NCBI GenBank assembly: GCA_018399235.1
Contig: JAGYOX010000003.1
Coordinates: forward strand, 1 to 55,142
Direction of reading: 5' to 3'
DNA from: Desulfobacterales bacterium
GTDB lineage: Bacteria; Desulfobacterota; Desulfobacteria; Desulfobacterales; Desulfosalsimonadaceae
Length of the DNA: 55,142 bases
Part shown: one piece after another, positions 24,330 to 33,153 of the stretch
Numbering within the stretch: position 1 is the first letter of the stretch
How the letters are laid out: every line of letters starts with the position of its first letter
Program-made: the position numbers and the translations under genes
Notes under the pieces: generated by a model
Database searches by the model: none
Seen by the model: the letters and a program-made list of their open reading frames with translations, nothing else
Told to the model about the DNA's origin: nothing

Positions 24330-25481
24330 ATGAACCGGCAGACAGCAAATATGTTAAATGGGATACCGCCGCATATGGATATACGCCGCTCCGCTTGTCC
24401 GCCCGAATGTCCCGGATGCGCCCACAGGCACCTGAGTGCATCGGAAAGCCTTACGCAAAAACAGCGGTGGATCGTTAAAAAACTAATAAAATGGGGCGAT
24501 ACCATCCAACCCATACAAACCCCGGGCCCGGGGCTTCGCCAAGGGTATCGCGAAAACGTCTGTCTATCGAGCTCCTGGGAAAACAGTCAATGGTCCATCG
24601 GCCTGCGGCATCGGGACGCGGTGATCCCGATCCCCGACTGCCCGGTCCACAGTTCCCGCGTTAGAAGCGCAATGGCCAGTTTTGCCCATGCCCTGCCCCC
24701 GGCATCTGAATTCCCCATGATATATTACGCCCAGTCCGGCGGACAAGTTACCCTGATTCTGAAATCAAAAGAAATGCCGCCAATGTCCTGGCTCTCGCCC
24801 GATTTGAGGGAAAAATTGGGCCTCACCGGCATCGATGGGGTTTGGCTGCACCGTCATCCATCGGCCGGACGGCGCGTATTTGCCAAAAACCGGTGGGATC
24901 TTGTTTGGGGAAAGGCACGCTCGGTGGACCAACAGGGCTTTGTTTACGGCCCCACCTCCTTTCAACAGCTGATTCCTGGGCTTTACAATCAGGCACTGGA
25001 TGCAGCGGAATTTTTCCTGAGCCCAGGCGAAGACGATCTTTTATTTGATCTATACGCCGGCATCGGCGCAAGCCTCGCCAGATGGCCTCGACAAGCAAAA
25101 CATGTGATCGGCGTTGAATTGAGCGGCGAAAGCTTTGAATGCGCAAAATTAAATGCACCCTCAGCAGTTATCTATCGCGGCGCCTGCCACCATCGCTTGG
25201 CCCAGTTAACCGAAGCATTGGAATATCCGCATCAAAAAAGACTTCTGTATGCTAATCCGCCGCGAACCGGCCTCGAAGCAGAAATCCGCCAATGGATAGC
25301 CAAAGTTTGCCAGCCGGGAAAACTTGCCTACCTTTCCTGCAGCGCCGGCACGCTGAAGCGGGATCTGACCGAACTTGAAAACCAAGGCTACAGGATCGAA
25401 CAAATCATCCCCTATGATTTTTTTCCGCATACGCTTCACGTGGAAGCTCTGGCCTTGCTGCAACGGGTGCCGGATGCTTAA
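24330..25481 (+). CDS. 23S rRNA uracil-5-methyltransferase-like protein (RlmD/TrmA family)
   Basis: 383 residues. Cluster-type cysteines near the N-terminus, CPPECPGC (Cys23, 27, 30), with a fourth at IPDCPVH, as in RlmD. C-terminal SAM methyltransferase: DLYAGIGASLARW, YANPPRTGLE, the catalytic Cys in YLSCSAGTLKRDL and the closing IIPYDFFPHTLHVEALALL. Shorter than RlmD (about 430) because it starts at the Fe-S motif and lacks the TRAM domain. The start is uncertain: ATGs at 24330, 24351 and 24375 all lack a good ribosome site. Its 3' end overlaps the convergent Nudix gene by 4 bp. Confidence 0.87.
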   Translation: MNRQTANMLNGIPPHMDIRRSACPPECPGCAHRHLSASESLTQKQRWIVKKLIKWGDTIQPIQTPGPGLRQGYRENVCLSSSWENSQWSIGLRHRDAVIPIPDCPVHSSRVRSAMASFAHALPPASEFPMIYYAQSGGQVTLILKSKEMPPMSWLSPDLREKLGLTGIDGVWLHRHPSAGRRVFAKNRWDLVWGKARSVDQQGFVYGPTSFQQLIPGLYNQALDAAEFFLSPGEDDLLFDLYAGIGASLARWPRQAKHVIGVELSGESFECAKLNAPSAVIYRGACHHRLAQLTEALEYPHQKRLLYANPPRTGLEAEIRQWIAKVCQPGKLAYLSCSAGTLKRDLTELENQGYRIEQIIPYDFFPHTLHVEALALLQRVPDA

Positions 25482-26056
25482 AATACCCGGCCGGTTTCAG
25501 AAAACGCCGAGAGCACCAGCCACGTCTTCACGTCAACCGGATAATCCGGCCGCCGACACAGTGAAAGGGCCTCTTCAGGAGACACCAGAAAGGGATAAAT
25601 ATCTTCGGAACTTTGATTGCCGGCATTGGATATGTCCCCCCTGCACTCAACGTAAACCATGGATACGGATTCATCGGTCATACCGGATGAGGAGTAGACC
25701 GGCGGACTTGATTTGATCAACCTTGAGACCGACAATCCGGTTTCTTCATATAGCTCCCGGGAACACGCAGCCTCCAGCGTTTCCCCGTCATCCACCAGGC
25801 CGGCCGGAAAGCCATACTGATAGCCTCCCAGCGGCACCCTGAATTCCTTGATGATAACCAGCTTGGAGGTTTCCTCATGAAGGGCGACAATCACAACGGC
25901 GTTTGGGATGTCAAAACCCCCGGCAGCGCAAAGCGGCGGGTCGTTTCTCGAGGCTGCATACCATGAGCGCCGCCTCCCGGATCGGTCATAATAAATGATC
26001 GAATACATGTTCAAGTGCTTGTAATCGGTAAGCTTTTCAACTGAATCAATCTTCAT
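25478..26056 (-). CDS. Nudix hydrolase (ADP-ribose pyrophosphatase-like)
   Basis: 192 residues from the ATG at 26056; the longer frame upstream overlaps the tautomerase gene and has no family resemblance. The Nudix box is complete: G-x5-E-x7-REL-x2-EE-x-G in GLVDDGETLEAACSRELYEE. N-terminal strands NAVVIVALHEETSKLVIIKEF and the downstream YSSSGMTDESVSMVY are typical of the ADP-ribose pyrophosphatase branch. Starts 13 bp after the tautomerase gene, so the two form a pair. Substrate is an inference. Confidence 0.88.
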   Translation of the reverse strand: MKIDSVEKLTDYKHLNMYSIIYYDRSGRRRSWYAASRNDPPLCAAGGFDIPNAVVIVALHEETSKLVIIKEFRVPLGGYQYGFPAGLVDDGETLEAACSRELYEETGLSVSRLIKSSPPVYSSSGMTDESVSMVYVECRGDISNAGNQSSEDIYPFLVSPEEALSLCRRPDYPVDVKTWLVLSAFSETGRVF

Positions 26057-26069
26057 CGCGGCGGCTCCG

Positions 26070-26414
26070 TCAAAATGTTGATTTATCCCAGCCGAACATC
26101 TTGCCGTCAATATCAGTAAATTCGATATAGATCCGCTGCGGGGCGATGCCAAGCGCGGATTCCAGATATTCGCAGATCTGTTTTGAATAGTCCGGACATT
26201 TTTCCCGCGCGAGCCCAATGCTTTTAAACTCGACATAGGCAGTCGGGTTTTCGTTGGCCTGAAACCGCATGGATATTGACGCAGCAAGCGACACCATCAC
26301 GCTTTCCTCAGGCTTTGACAAAAGCTCGGCAACAAACCGGGTCGCGTCTGCGATAAAGGTTTCCTGCGCCTTTTGCTCAACTTCCCGGTTGGTTTCGATC
26401 TTGAAATACGGCAT
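26070..26414 (-). CDS. MIF-like tautomerase
   Basis: 114 residues, the length of macrophage migration inhibitory factor. Features: Pro directly after the initiator Met (the catalytic base in the family), a Lys in LLSKPEE matching the second catalytic residue, FKSIGL, and the C-terminal IYIEFTDIDGKMFGWDKSTF that mirrors the family ending. A GGGGGG-rich ribosome site precedes the ATG. Bacterial members tautomerise phenylpyruvate-like substrates in vitro; physiological role unknown. Shares an apparent transcript with the Nudix gene. Confidence 0.9.
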   Translation of the reverse strand: MPYFKIETNREVEQKAQETFIADATRFVAELLSKPEESVMVSLAASISMRFQANENPTAYVEFKSIGLAREKCPDYSKQICEYLESALGIAPQRIYIEFTDIDGKMFGWDKSTF

Positions 26415-26466
26415 GATGCCCCCCTTTAATCAAAATAGAATTAATTGTCTCATAAATATTAATTTT

Positions 26467-26503
26467 GACAATCTCGTAAAAAGTCAGTTTATGGATGGCA
26501 AAG
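26467..26503. repeat. Partial copy of the TCGTAAAAAGTC element
   Basis: GACAATCTCGTAAAAAGTC followed by a 7-bp variable stretch and GGATGGCAAAG, matching 23087-23123. Only the left end is present here; the mirrored right end is missing, as though truncated by the tRNA terminator region. Confidence 0.7.
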
Positions 26504-26504
26504 T

Positions 26505-26540
26505 AAAAAAGGGTTGACCCGGACAAAGCCAAACCCTTTT
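26505..26540 (-). terminator. Intrinsic terminator of the tRNA-His/tRNA-Arg unit
   Basis: Read on the minus strand: stem AAAAGGGTT (26540-26532), 16-base loop, AACCCTTTT (26515-26507) with the T-run continuing to 26505. It lies 20 bp downstream of the tRNA-Arg 3' end. Confidence 0.65.
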
Positions 26541-26559
26541 CCCAAAATCCCTATATATC

Positions 26560-26636
<77 letters not shown>

Positions 26637-26648
26637 ATGTTGACTTAA

Positions 26649-26725
26649 TGGGGTGAGTGATGGGACTTGAACCCACGGCCACCAGGGCCACAACCTGGTG
26701 CTCTGCCAACTGAGCTACACTCACC
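26649..26725 (-). tRNA. tRNA-His (anticodon GTG)
   Basis: 77 nt with encoded CCA and the extra G at position -1 that identifies tRNA-His, pairing with C73. D-arm GCTCAGTTGGCAGAGC, anticodon loop TTGTGGC, T-arm GTGGGTTCAAGTCCCAT. Upstream on the minus strand an AT-rich stretch (26726-26790) with TTGAAA and TAATAT boxes is the probable promoter for both tRNAs. Confidence 0.96.
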
Positions 26726-26889
26726 ATAAAAGTTAATATAACTATTAAAATATTATGATCATTTCAAGAATTTTTTCAAGCCTCATCTGCCCGCAATTCA
26801 TAAAGCCGTGTCAGAAAACTTGGTATTGACCTTGTGCACCATTTTTATTAAATATTTTTATTTAAATCACAATCAATTAAGGACAACCT

Positions 26890-27060
26890 GTGAATCAAAT
26901 TCAAATCTTTATTTTTCGCGCCATCCTGGGTGGCATTCTGGCCGTCGTCCTGACCCGAATTTTTCGCCCTGAAGCAGGTCCTCCAGCGATAGTCGGTCTC
27001 GGCGTCATCCTGGTAGGATTGGCCTATGTTTTTGAATATCTCCGAAAGAAAAAATCCTGA
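26890..27060 (+). CDS. Small two-helix membrane protein upstream of selB
   Basis: 56 residues from a GTG start at 26890 with AAGGA seven bases upstream. Two hydrophobic segments: about residues 6-25 ([20 protein letters not shown]) and 33-50 ([18 protein letters not shown]), joined by a short loop with RPEAGPP, and a basic tail RKKKS. Stops 20 bp before selB. No homologue recognised; a KdpF/XapX-like tiny inner-membrane protein is possible. Good codon texture and ribosome site support it as real. Confidence 0.65.
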   Translation: MNQIQIFIFRAILGGILAVVLTRIFRPEAGPPAIVGLGVILVGLAYVFEYLRKKKS

Positions 27061-27080
27061 CGAATACGGGTAGAAATAAT

Positions 27081-29000
27081 TTGAAACAGATTATTCTGGG
27101 TACGGCCGGCCATATCGACCACGGAAAAACAAGCCTGATCAAAGCGATCAGCGGGATCGACACCGACCGCCTGAAAGAAGAAAAGCAGCGGGGGATTACC
27201 ATTGAACTGGGCTTTGCCGCCATTGATCTGCCCAGCAAAATTCATATCGGCGTGGTTGATGTTCCCGGCCACGAAAAGTTTGTTAAAAATATGGTGGCCG
27301 GCGCATCGGGCATTGATGTGGTTGTCATGATCATTGCCGCAGATGAAGGGGTGATGCCCCAAACCCGGGAGCACTTAGAAATATGTCATCTACTGGGTGT
27401 CGAATACGGCTTTGTTGCGCTTACCAAAATCGATATGGTGGATGAGGAATGGCTGGAACTCGTAATGGAGGAGGTTAAAGAATTCACGCAGGGAACCTTT
27501 CTGGACAATTCACCCATTGTGCCGGTTTCCGCCATCAGCGGTGAAGGCATCAACCGGTTTGTCCAAACCCTTGATGAATACTGCCGCCAGATTCCGGAAA
27601 GAGAATCGAACAGTCTTTTCCGCTTACCCGCCGACCGGGTGTTTACCATTAAGGGATTTGGCACCGTCATCACCGGCACCCTTATTTCCGGCAAAATCGG
27701 TACGGGTGAGCCGGTGATGATCTATCCGTCCGGCATAAAAACAAAGGTCAGGGGACTGCAGGTCCATGATCAGTCGGTAAGCGAGGCTGAAGCGGGTATG
27801 CGAACAGCCATTAACTTTCAGGGGATTGAAAAAGCAACGGTTAATCGCGGGGATGTCGTTGCCCGGCCGGACACATTAAGATCGACTTACATGACGGATG
27901 TTGAATTCCATTACCTCGAGAGCAACGAAAGGCCGATCAAAAACCGGGAAAACGTGCGGTTCCATACCGGAACCAGTGAAATTCCATGCAATATTATCCT
28001 GCTGGACCGGGAAGAGATCATTCCCGGCGAAACGGCGATTGTTCAGCTGAGGCTTGATGCCCCGGTTGCCTGTGTCCGTGATGATCGATTCGTGGTTCGC
28101 AGTTATTCTCCGGTCCGAACGCTGGGCGGCGGCCGGATTCTAAATCCAGTGCCTAAAAAACATAAACGGTTTCGCCAGGGCGTTATTGAGGGCCTGCAAA
28201 ATTTACTGGCCCGGGACCCGGAAACATTGATCAATTTTCATGTCCAGGAGGCCGGATACAGCGAGCTCAGCCTGTCAGAGCTGACCATAATGACCAATCT
28301 TTCGACCAATCAGCTTGAAAACGCCCTGCAAGCGCTTCTTTCAAAACAAACCATCATACAGACGGATAAAGACCCCAAGCGGTATGTTCACCAAATAACC
28401 GTCGACAAATTTAAAAACGATGTGATCCGCCGGCTGGCCGAGTATCATGCCAAACATCCCTTAAAGGCCGGAATGCCGAAAGGCGAATTAAAATCCAAAT
28501 TCCCGCCGGTGATGAGCAATAAAATGTTTAACCATCTCATCCAACGGATGGTCCAATCCGACTCAATATATCAGACGGAAAATAACATCCGGCTGCCGGA
28601 GCATGAGGTCCGGCTGGCAGAGGACGAATCCGATTTAAGGCAAAAAATCCTTGACGCTTTTAAAAAGGAGAACCTGCAGCCCCCATTATTCAAGGATCTT
28701 ATCAACTGCTTGAATATTCGGCCGGAAACCGCTAAAAACATTGTTATGCTATTGGTTAACGAAGGCAGACTAATCAAGGTCAAAGATGATCTTTTTTTTC
28801 ATGCAGATGCCATCACAGAACTTAAGACGCGGCTGGTGGACTATCTCAAGTCCAATGGGGATATCAGCACCCCGGAATTTAAAGAAATGACCGGGGCTTC
28901 GAGAAAATATACGATTCCGCTGCTGGAATATTTTGATTCAGCCAATATTACCATCCGGGTGGGGGACAATCGCAAGCTTCGAAAAACCGGATCGTTTTAA
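27081..29000 (+). CDS. selB: Selenocysteine-specific elongation factor SelB
   Basis: 639 residues from a TTG start. GTPase domain: G1 [11 protein letters not shown] (about 8-18), G3 DVPGHE, G4 TKID; EF-Tu-like beta-barrel domains follow ([17 protein letters not shown]), then C-terminal winged-helix repeats that read the SECIS RNA (about 380-639). Delivers Sec-tRNA to in-frame UGA codons, so the organism should make selenoproteins; none is evident in the window. No obvious Shine-Dalgarno before the TTG, so translation may be coupled to the small membrane protein upstream. Confidence 0.95.
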   Translation: MKQIILGTAGHIDHGKTSLIKAISGIDTDRLKEEKQRGITIELGFAAIDLPSKIHIGVVDVPGHEKFVKNMVAGASGIDVVVMIIAADEGVMPQTREHLEICHLLGVEYGFVALTKIDMVDEEWLELVMEEVKEFTQGTFLDNSPIVPVSAISGEGINRFVQTLDEYCRQIPERESNSLFRLPADRVFTIKGFGTVITGTLISGKIGTGEPVMIYPSGIKTKVRGLQVHDQSVSEAEAGMRTAINFQGIEKATVNRGDVVARPDTLRSTYMTDVEFHYLESNERPIKNRENVRFHTGTSEIPCNIILLDREEIIPGETAIVQLRLDAPVACVRDDRFVVRSYSPVRTLGGGRILNPVPKKHKRFRQGVIEGLQNLLARDPETLINFHVQEAGYSELSLSELTIMTNLSTNQLENALQALLSKQTIIQTDKDPKRYVHQITVDKFKNDVIRRLAEYHAKHPLKAGMPKGELKSKFPPVMSNKMFNHLIQRMVQSDSIYQTENNIRLPEHEVRLAEDESDLRQKILDAFKKENLQPPLFKDLINCLNIRPETAKNIVMLLVNEGRLIKVKDDLFFHADAITELKTRLVDYLKSNGDISTPEFKEMTGASRKYTIPLLEYFDSANITIRVGDNRKLRKTGSF

Positions 29001-29072
29001 ACAGGAAATCCAGAGAATTCGGCATGGGAACAGGACTAAGGACATACCAGCCGCCCAAGCGAAGGAGACAAA

Positions 29073-30188
29073 ATGGAGAATACGATTAAAAACGGCGAAA
29101 TCGATAAGAAAGATGCAGAATTTAAAAAATTTGCCTGGTTTCGCATTATCGGCGCCATTATCCTTGCTATTGCCGTTCTGTGGGCGATCACCTGGCTCAT
29201 CAACGCTATTGGTTTATCCGGAACCGCTGATAGGCGTTCAGAAAAAACAGTCGCGCAGACGCATGATGCCCAAACATCGACCGAAACGTTACATGAAAAA
29301 TCTTTGCCCGCCTCATCTGATACGGCACCTTCCGAAACGCATGAGGCGCCTGATAAAACAGACCGAACAAGCATTTCGCACAAAACAACAGAACCCTTTT
29401 ACATGCAAGGCGCCAAACCAGGCGAGGCCTATGAAACGCAGGGGGCATATTTTGTCGATTTTTTGATAAGACCCATCAACCATGAGGTGAATGAACGCTT
29501 CTGGGGCTGGCGGCCCAATGACATCATTAATGTAACAGATAATGTTAATGAAATTCAGCTGGGGGTCCTTGAAGTAACGCGACGCACCACCGTAGCGCTG
29601 ACGGAGAAAATATCCCGTACCGGCAGCGCATCCGCATTGAACCCGTATCTCGAAAATGCGATGAATTCTTTTATGATCAATGCGGACAGTTACTGGATGC
29701 CTTCGGCGGAAGCCAAATACAACGAAGCCATTGACGACTTAAAAAAATATAAAAAACAACTGGTTCAAAATGAGGCCTCTTTTTATACCCGCTCAGACAG
29801 TCTCATCCCCCTGCTCCAAACCCTGGAAGACCTCCTGGGGAGCTGTGATGAGAATCTGGTCAAGCAGAAGGAAGATAACGGGGAGCCGGTCAGCACATTT
29901 CGGGCGGACAACTATTTCTATTACGCCAAGGGCGTGACCATGGCCATGACCACCATCCTGAGTGCCATTGAAAAAGAATTTTCAAGGCCGCTGTCGGTCC
30001 GCAACGCCACGGATATCATGCATCATGCCATTGAATCCTGCCACCACGCATCGCAGATCGAGCCCTGGATTATGGTCACCGAGGCCAGCCTGAACGGCAT
30101 TTTGGCCAACCATCGCGCCAATATGGCCGCCCATATCAGCCACGCCCGCTATTATCTGGGACTGCTGGTAAAAACACTTTCTACTTAA
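29073..30188 (+). CDS. DUF2333 family membrane-anchored protein
   Basis: 371 residues. One N-terminal membrane segment (about 25-47), a Thr/Ser/Glu-rich low-complexity linker (about 50-110), then a helical domain with WGWRPND, YNEAIDDLKKY and FRADNYFYYAKGVTMAM, which I recognise as DUF2333. Expected topology puts the large domain in the periplasm. AGGAG precedes the ATG, 72 bp after selB. Function is not known for the family. Confidence 0.82.
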   Translation: MENTIKNGEIDKKDAEFKKFAWFRIIGAIILAIAVLWAITWLINAIGLSGTADRRSEKTVAQTHDAQTSTETLHEKSLPASSDTAPSETHEAPDKTDRTSISHKTTEPFYMQGAKPGEAYETQGAYFVDFLIRPINHEVNERFWGWRPNDIINVTDNVNEIQLGVLEVTRRTTVALTEKISRTGSASALNPYLENAMNSFMINADSYWMPSAEAKYNEAIDDLKKYKKQLVQNEASFYTRSDSLIPLLQTLEDLLGSCDENLVKQKEDNGEPVSTFRADNYFYYAKGVTMAMTTILSAIEKEFSRPLSVRNATDIMHHAIESCHHASQIEPWIMVTEASLNGILANHRANMAAHISHARYYLGLLVKTLST

Positions 30189-30195
30189 AGTTCAG

Positions 30196-30300
30196 GGTGT
30201 AAGGTGTAAGGTGTAAGGTTTAGGGTTTAGGGTTTAGGGTTTAGGGTGTAAGGTTCAGGGTTTAGGGTGCAGGGTGTAGGGTTTAGGGTGCAGGGTGTAA
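30196..30300. repeat. Heptanucleotide repeat array (15 units)
   Basis: The longest array: GGTGTAA x3, GGTTTAG x4, GGTGTAA, GGTTCAG, GGTTTAG, GGTGCAG, GGTGTAG, GGTTTAG, GGTGCAG, GGTGTAA, in strict 7-bp phase. It fills the gap between the convergent DUF2333 and hemW genes. Confidence 0.9.
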
Positions 30301-30323
30301 GGAAAATATAAGCGTTATAAGGC

Positions 30324-31484
30324 CTAAACCATTTGGATAAAGGCTTCCGCGATGCTGTCTGCGTATAAAAGTCCTTTTCGGGATAATGCACAGCGGTCGC
30401 CGGTAAGGGATAAGTAACCGGATTCCTGGTTGCGGGAAAGCACGCTGTGGAACCGGTTTTGAAAATCAATCCCGAAGCGGGCTTCAAATAAATCAACTGG
30501 GATCCCCTCCCTGCATCGCAGGCCCAAAAAGATCGCCTCGATCATCTCCTGCTCAACAGTGAGATCTTCAGATGCTTCAACCGGGAGTTTCCCGGATTTA
30601 ATGCAATCCACATACTGATTAACCGAGGATACGTTCCAGTAACGCCGGCGATTCAAATATGAATGCGCGGCCGGCCCCAGCCCAATATACGGCACATGAT
30701 GCCAATACTTCTGATTATGCCGCGATCTCCCCCTTTCCGCGTAGGCAAAATTTGAAATTTCATAATGCTCATAGCCTTGGGCCAGGAGAAAATCATGGGT
30801 TAAAAGAAACATTTCGCCGCAGGTTTTCTCAGACAAAGGCTTAAACCGGTTCTGATGCATCTGCTCGGCTAGCGGGGTACCGGGGGCATAGGTTAAAAGA
30901 TAACAGGACAGGTGTGCGGGTAAAAATTCCAAGGCGGTATAGAGATCCCCACGCCAGGCATCAATGCTTTGTCCCGGCAGCCCGCAGATCAAATCCAACC
31001 CGATATTGTCATAGCCCGCCGACCTAGCCCTCCGAATCACTGCGGCGGCTTTGCTACCTGAATGAATTCGGCCGAGAAACTCCAGCATATCATCATTAAA
31101 CGATTGCACGCCGATATTTAACCGATTGATTCCGGCCTCATGATACCGCTTCAGTTTATCCTCTGAAACGGTCCCCGGATTGACCTCTATGGTTATTTCA
31201 GCGTTTCCGGTGACATCAAACTGTTTGAAAAGCGCTTCAAGAAGGGTTTGGATCTGCCGGGCGGTCAAAAGCGACGGCGTCCCGCCGCCGATATAAACCG
31301 TATCACAGGGAACCGGCGGTTTGGGAACCATTTGGATCTCATCAACCAATGCATCCATATAGGCCGGCAGCCGTTTCGTATCAGTGATTGAATAAAAATT
31401 GCAATACGGGCATTTCCGCCGGCAGAACGGCACATGTACGTAGATGCCCGGGAAATTGCCATAATCTTCCAGTTCACAGTTCAC
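30324..31484 (-). CDS. hemW: Radical SAM heme chaperone HemW
   Basis: 386 residues from a GTG at 31484. GIYVHVPFCRRKCPYCNFYS carries the CX3CX2C cluster motif; GGGTPSLL, GVQSFNDDMLEFLGRIH, DLICGLPGQ and the HemW HNQKYW motif follow, and the C-terminal HemN_C domain is complete. HemW handles heme delivery rather than coproporphyrinogen oxidation. Odd feature: the first five codons (MNCEL) lie inside a heptamer array and no ribosome site precedes the GTG, so the real start may be different or translation weak. Confidence 0.9.
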   Translation of the reverse strand: MNCELEDYGNFPGIYVHVPFCRRKCPYCNFYSITDTKRLPAYMDALVDEIQMVPKPPVPCDTVYIGGGTPSLLTARQIQTLLEALFKQFDVTGNAEITIEVNPGTVSEDKLKRYHEAGINRLNIGVQSFNDDMLEFLGRIHSGSKAAAVIRRARSAGYDNIGLDLICGLPGQSIDAWRGDLYTALEFLPAHLSCYLLTYAPGTPLAEQMHQNRFKPLSEKTCGEMFLLTHDFLLAQGYEHYEISNFAYAERGRSRHNQKYWHHVPYIGLGPAAHSYLNRRRYWNVSSVNQYVDCIKSGKLPVEASEDLTVEQEMIEAIFLGLRCREGIPVDLFEARFGIDFQNRFHSVLSRNQESGYLSLTGDRCALSRKGLLYADSIAEAFIQMV

Positions 31485-31547
31485 GGTTCACGGTTCACGG
31501 TTCAAGGTTTAAGGTTTAAGGTTCAAGGTTCAAGGTTTGAAGTTCAA
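31471..31547. repeat. Heptanucleotide repeat array (11 units) overlapping the start of hemW
   Basis: Units AGTTCAC x2, GGTTCAC x2, GGTTCAA, GGTTTAA x2, GGTTCAA x2, GGTTTGA, AGTTCAA. Its first two units encode the N-terminal codons of hemW on the minus strand. Confidence 0.85.
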
Positions 31548-31570
31548 TGTGCTTACCTGTTTAACAAAAC

Positions 31571-31607
31571 TTGTACAATCTATGTAGCGGAAGGCTTTAG
31601 CCTTCCA
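31571..31607. repeat. REP-like palindromic repeat, copy 2
   Basis: TTGTACAATCTATGTAGC followed by GGAAGGCTTTAGCCTTCC (31589-31606); counterpart of 12073-12109. Confidence 0.75.
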
Positions 31608-31660
31608 GGTTAACGGTTAACAGTCTATTATCAATGTCATTAAATTAGAGCTTCACGCCT

Positions 31661-31740
31661 GTCATTTCGAGGAGCGCCAGCGACGAGAAATCTTTAACAG
31701 TCAAACAAATAAAAGATTTCTCGCTATCGCTCGAAATGAC
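31661..31740. repeat. Stem-loop repeat, GTCATTYCGAGGAGCG family, copy 2
   Basis: Begins GTCATTTCGAGGAGCGCCAG and ends CGCTCGAAATGAC with an inner GAGAAATCTTT/AAAGATTTCTC pair; a nearly complete 80-bp inverted repeat, downstream of the radical SAM gene and upstream of hemW on the minus strand. With the heptamers and the REP copy it makes 31485-31806 a gene-free repeat island. Confidence 0.8.
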
Positions 31741-31806
31741 ATCTAATTCTATATGGAGCCTAAGTTAAAGGCCTTGGGTTCAGGGTTATTAGCCAATAAC
31801 AGCCTG

Positions 31807-32973
31807 TCAAATAAAGCGTTTCATCAGGTCATTAATCACTTCATCAGCATTATCCGGCGTGATTCCATACTGGCGGCAGGTGTCCTCTACCTGGTGGCAA
31901 AGCCTTGAGTTGTCCAGATCGCTCAATCGGGAAAACATTCCCAGGCGCCGACCCACCTGATAAAGCATGCGCTGGTGCGGCGGCAGATTGAGAAATGTCT
32001 TGAGCAGTTCCATCATGGCCGCCTTATCTTCGGGCAGGTTGCCCTCCAGTTCCTGTAAAAGGTTTAAGATGTGGTCGCTTCTGACCTTGCTTTGAATGCC
32101 GTCCAGGTTTTCCAGAAGCTTGAGCAGTTCTTGAATCGCCTCGTAATCGGTCAGTTTTTCAAACCGACCGGCTTCATAGTCTTCAAACAGCGGGACGCTG
32201 TTGGGGATGGCCAGGGTACGGATACGAATAAAATCCGGATTGATCTGATTCAACGCGTCAGCGGTTTCCAGGGCATGGGGCTCGGAAAGGGCCCTTCCAC
32301 CCAAGCCCGGCATAATATATTCGGATAGTTCAATACCGGCGCGAACCACCTTTTGGCCGCCCTTAATATGGGTTTCCTTGGTCGCCCCTTTTCTTACCAT
32401 GTCTAAAACCTCGTCCGATCCGGACTCCAGGCCGATATGAATCCGGTTTAACCCGGCATTGGCGATTTCCTTGAGTTCTTCGTCCTTTATCCGGGCCACC
32501 GTATGGGACCTTGCATAAGAGGTAATACGGACAATCTCCGGAAACCGGTCTTTTAAATGCCGTAAAATCTCTATCATATTTTGGGGCTTGATAATCATGC
32601 TGTTGGCATCCTGGAGGAAAACTGACTCCATCCCCGCCGCGTACCAGTTAAGTGCGGCCATGAATGCCTGTCGCTCGCCCGGCTGAAGCCTGGCATTGTA
32701 GGTATCAATATCATGCCTTGAGATCCTGCCGGAACCGTCGCCCATGTCCTTCAATGCCCTTATATGCTGATAAACGGTATCGATATCTTTTTTCACGTGC
32801 TCCACCGGCCGCAGCGAAAACTTAGAGCCTTTGTAAACCGGACAGAACTTGCATTTGTTCCACGGACAGTTCCGGGTCACCCGGATCAACAGACTATAGG
32901 CCTCGCTCGGCGGACGGATCGGGCCTTGCTCAAACCCTTTGTATTCCTCGGCTTTTTTGCTTGATCCACTCAT
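31807..32973 (-). CDS. Radical SAM protein of unknown function
   Basis: 388 residues from the ATG at 32973, which has GGGAG nine bases upstream; longer in-frame starts at 33000 and 33081 lack one. The cluster motif is NCPWNKCKFCPVYKG, i.e. CX4CX2C, one residue longer than the usual CX3CX2C. Downstream are SVFLQDANSM, RITSYARSHTVARI and IHIGLESGSDEVLDMV, typical of the Elp3/MiaB-like radical SAM barrel. The C-terminal 130 residues are helical with no known domain. Function unknown. Confidence 0.85.
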   Translation of the reverse strand: MSGSSKKAEEYKGFEQGPIRPPSEAYSLLIRVTRNCPWNKCKFCPVYKGSKFSLRPVEHVKKDIDTVYQHIRALKDMGDGSGRISRHDIDTYNARLQPGERQAFMAALNWYAAGMESVFLQDANSMIIKPQNMIEILRHLKDRFPEIVRITSYARSHTVARIKDEELKEIANAGLNRIHIGLESGSDEVLDMVRKGATKETHIKGGQKVVRAGIELSEYIMPGLGGRALSEPHALETADALNQINPDFIRIRTLAIPNSVPLFEDYEAGRFEKLTDYEAIQELLKLLENLDGIQSKVRSDHILNLLQELEGNLPEDKAAMMELLKTFLNLPPHQRMLYQVGRRLGMFSRLSDLDNSRLCHQVEDTCRQYGITPDNADEVINDLMKRFI

Positions 32974-33153
32974 TGATTGCCACTCCCTTTTTATAGCCAT
33001 TCCGGTAAAAACATAATTTTTTATTATGCCAATTGAAAATCGAAATGAAAATGCTTTATTGTGATATGAAAAATAAGACATAATTTCCGCGATTCAAAAA
33101 AAGGATGGCTTTGCCATTACAAAACCACTTTTACTGACAATTCGAGATTACTT

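Noticed and set aside
27081-29000. A selenoprotein gene near selB with in-frame TGA
   Set aside because: The stop codons of neighbouring genes coincide with family-typical C-termini; no extension past a TGA resembled a known selenoprotein.
30196-30300. CRISPR array or telomere-like TTTAGGG DNA
   Set aside because: The unit is 7 bp with no spacers or cas genes, and the array is internal to the sequence with drifting units; it is a tandem short repeat.
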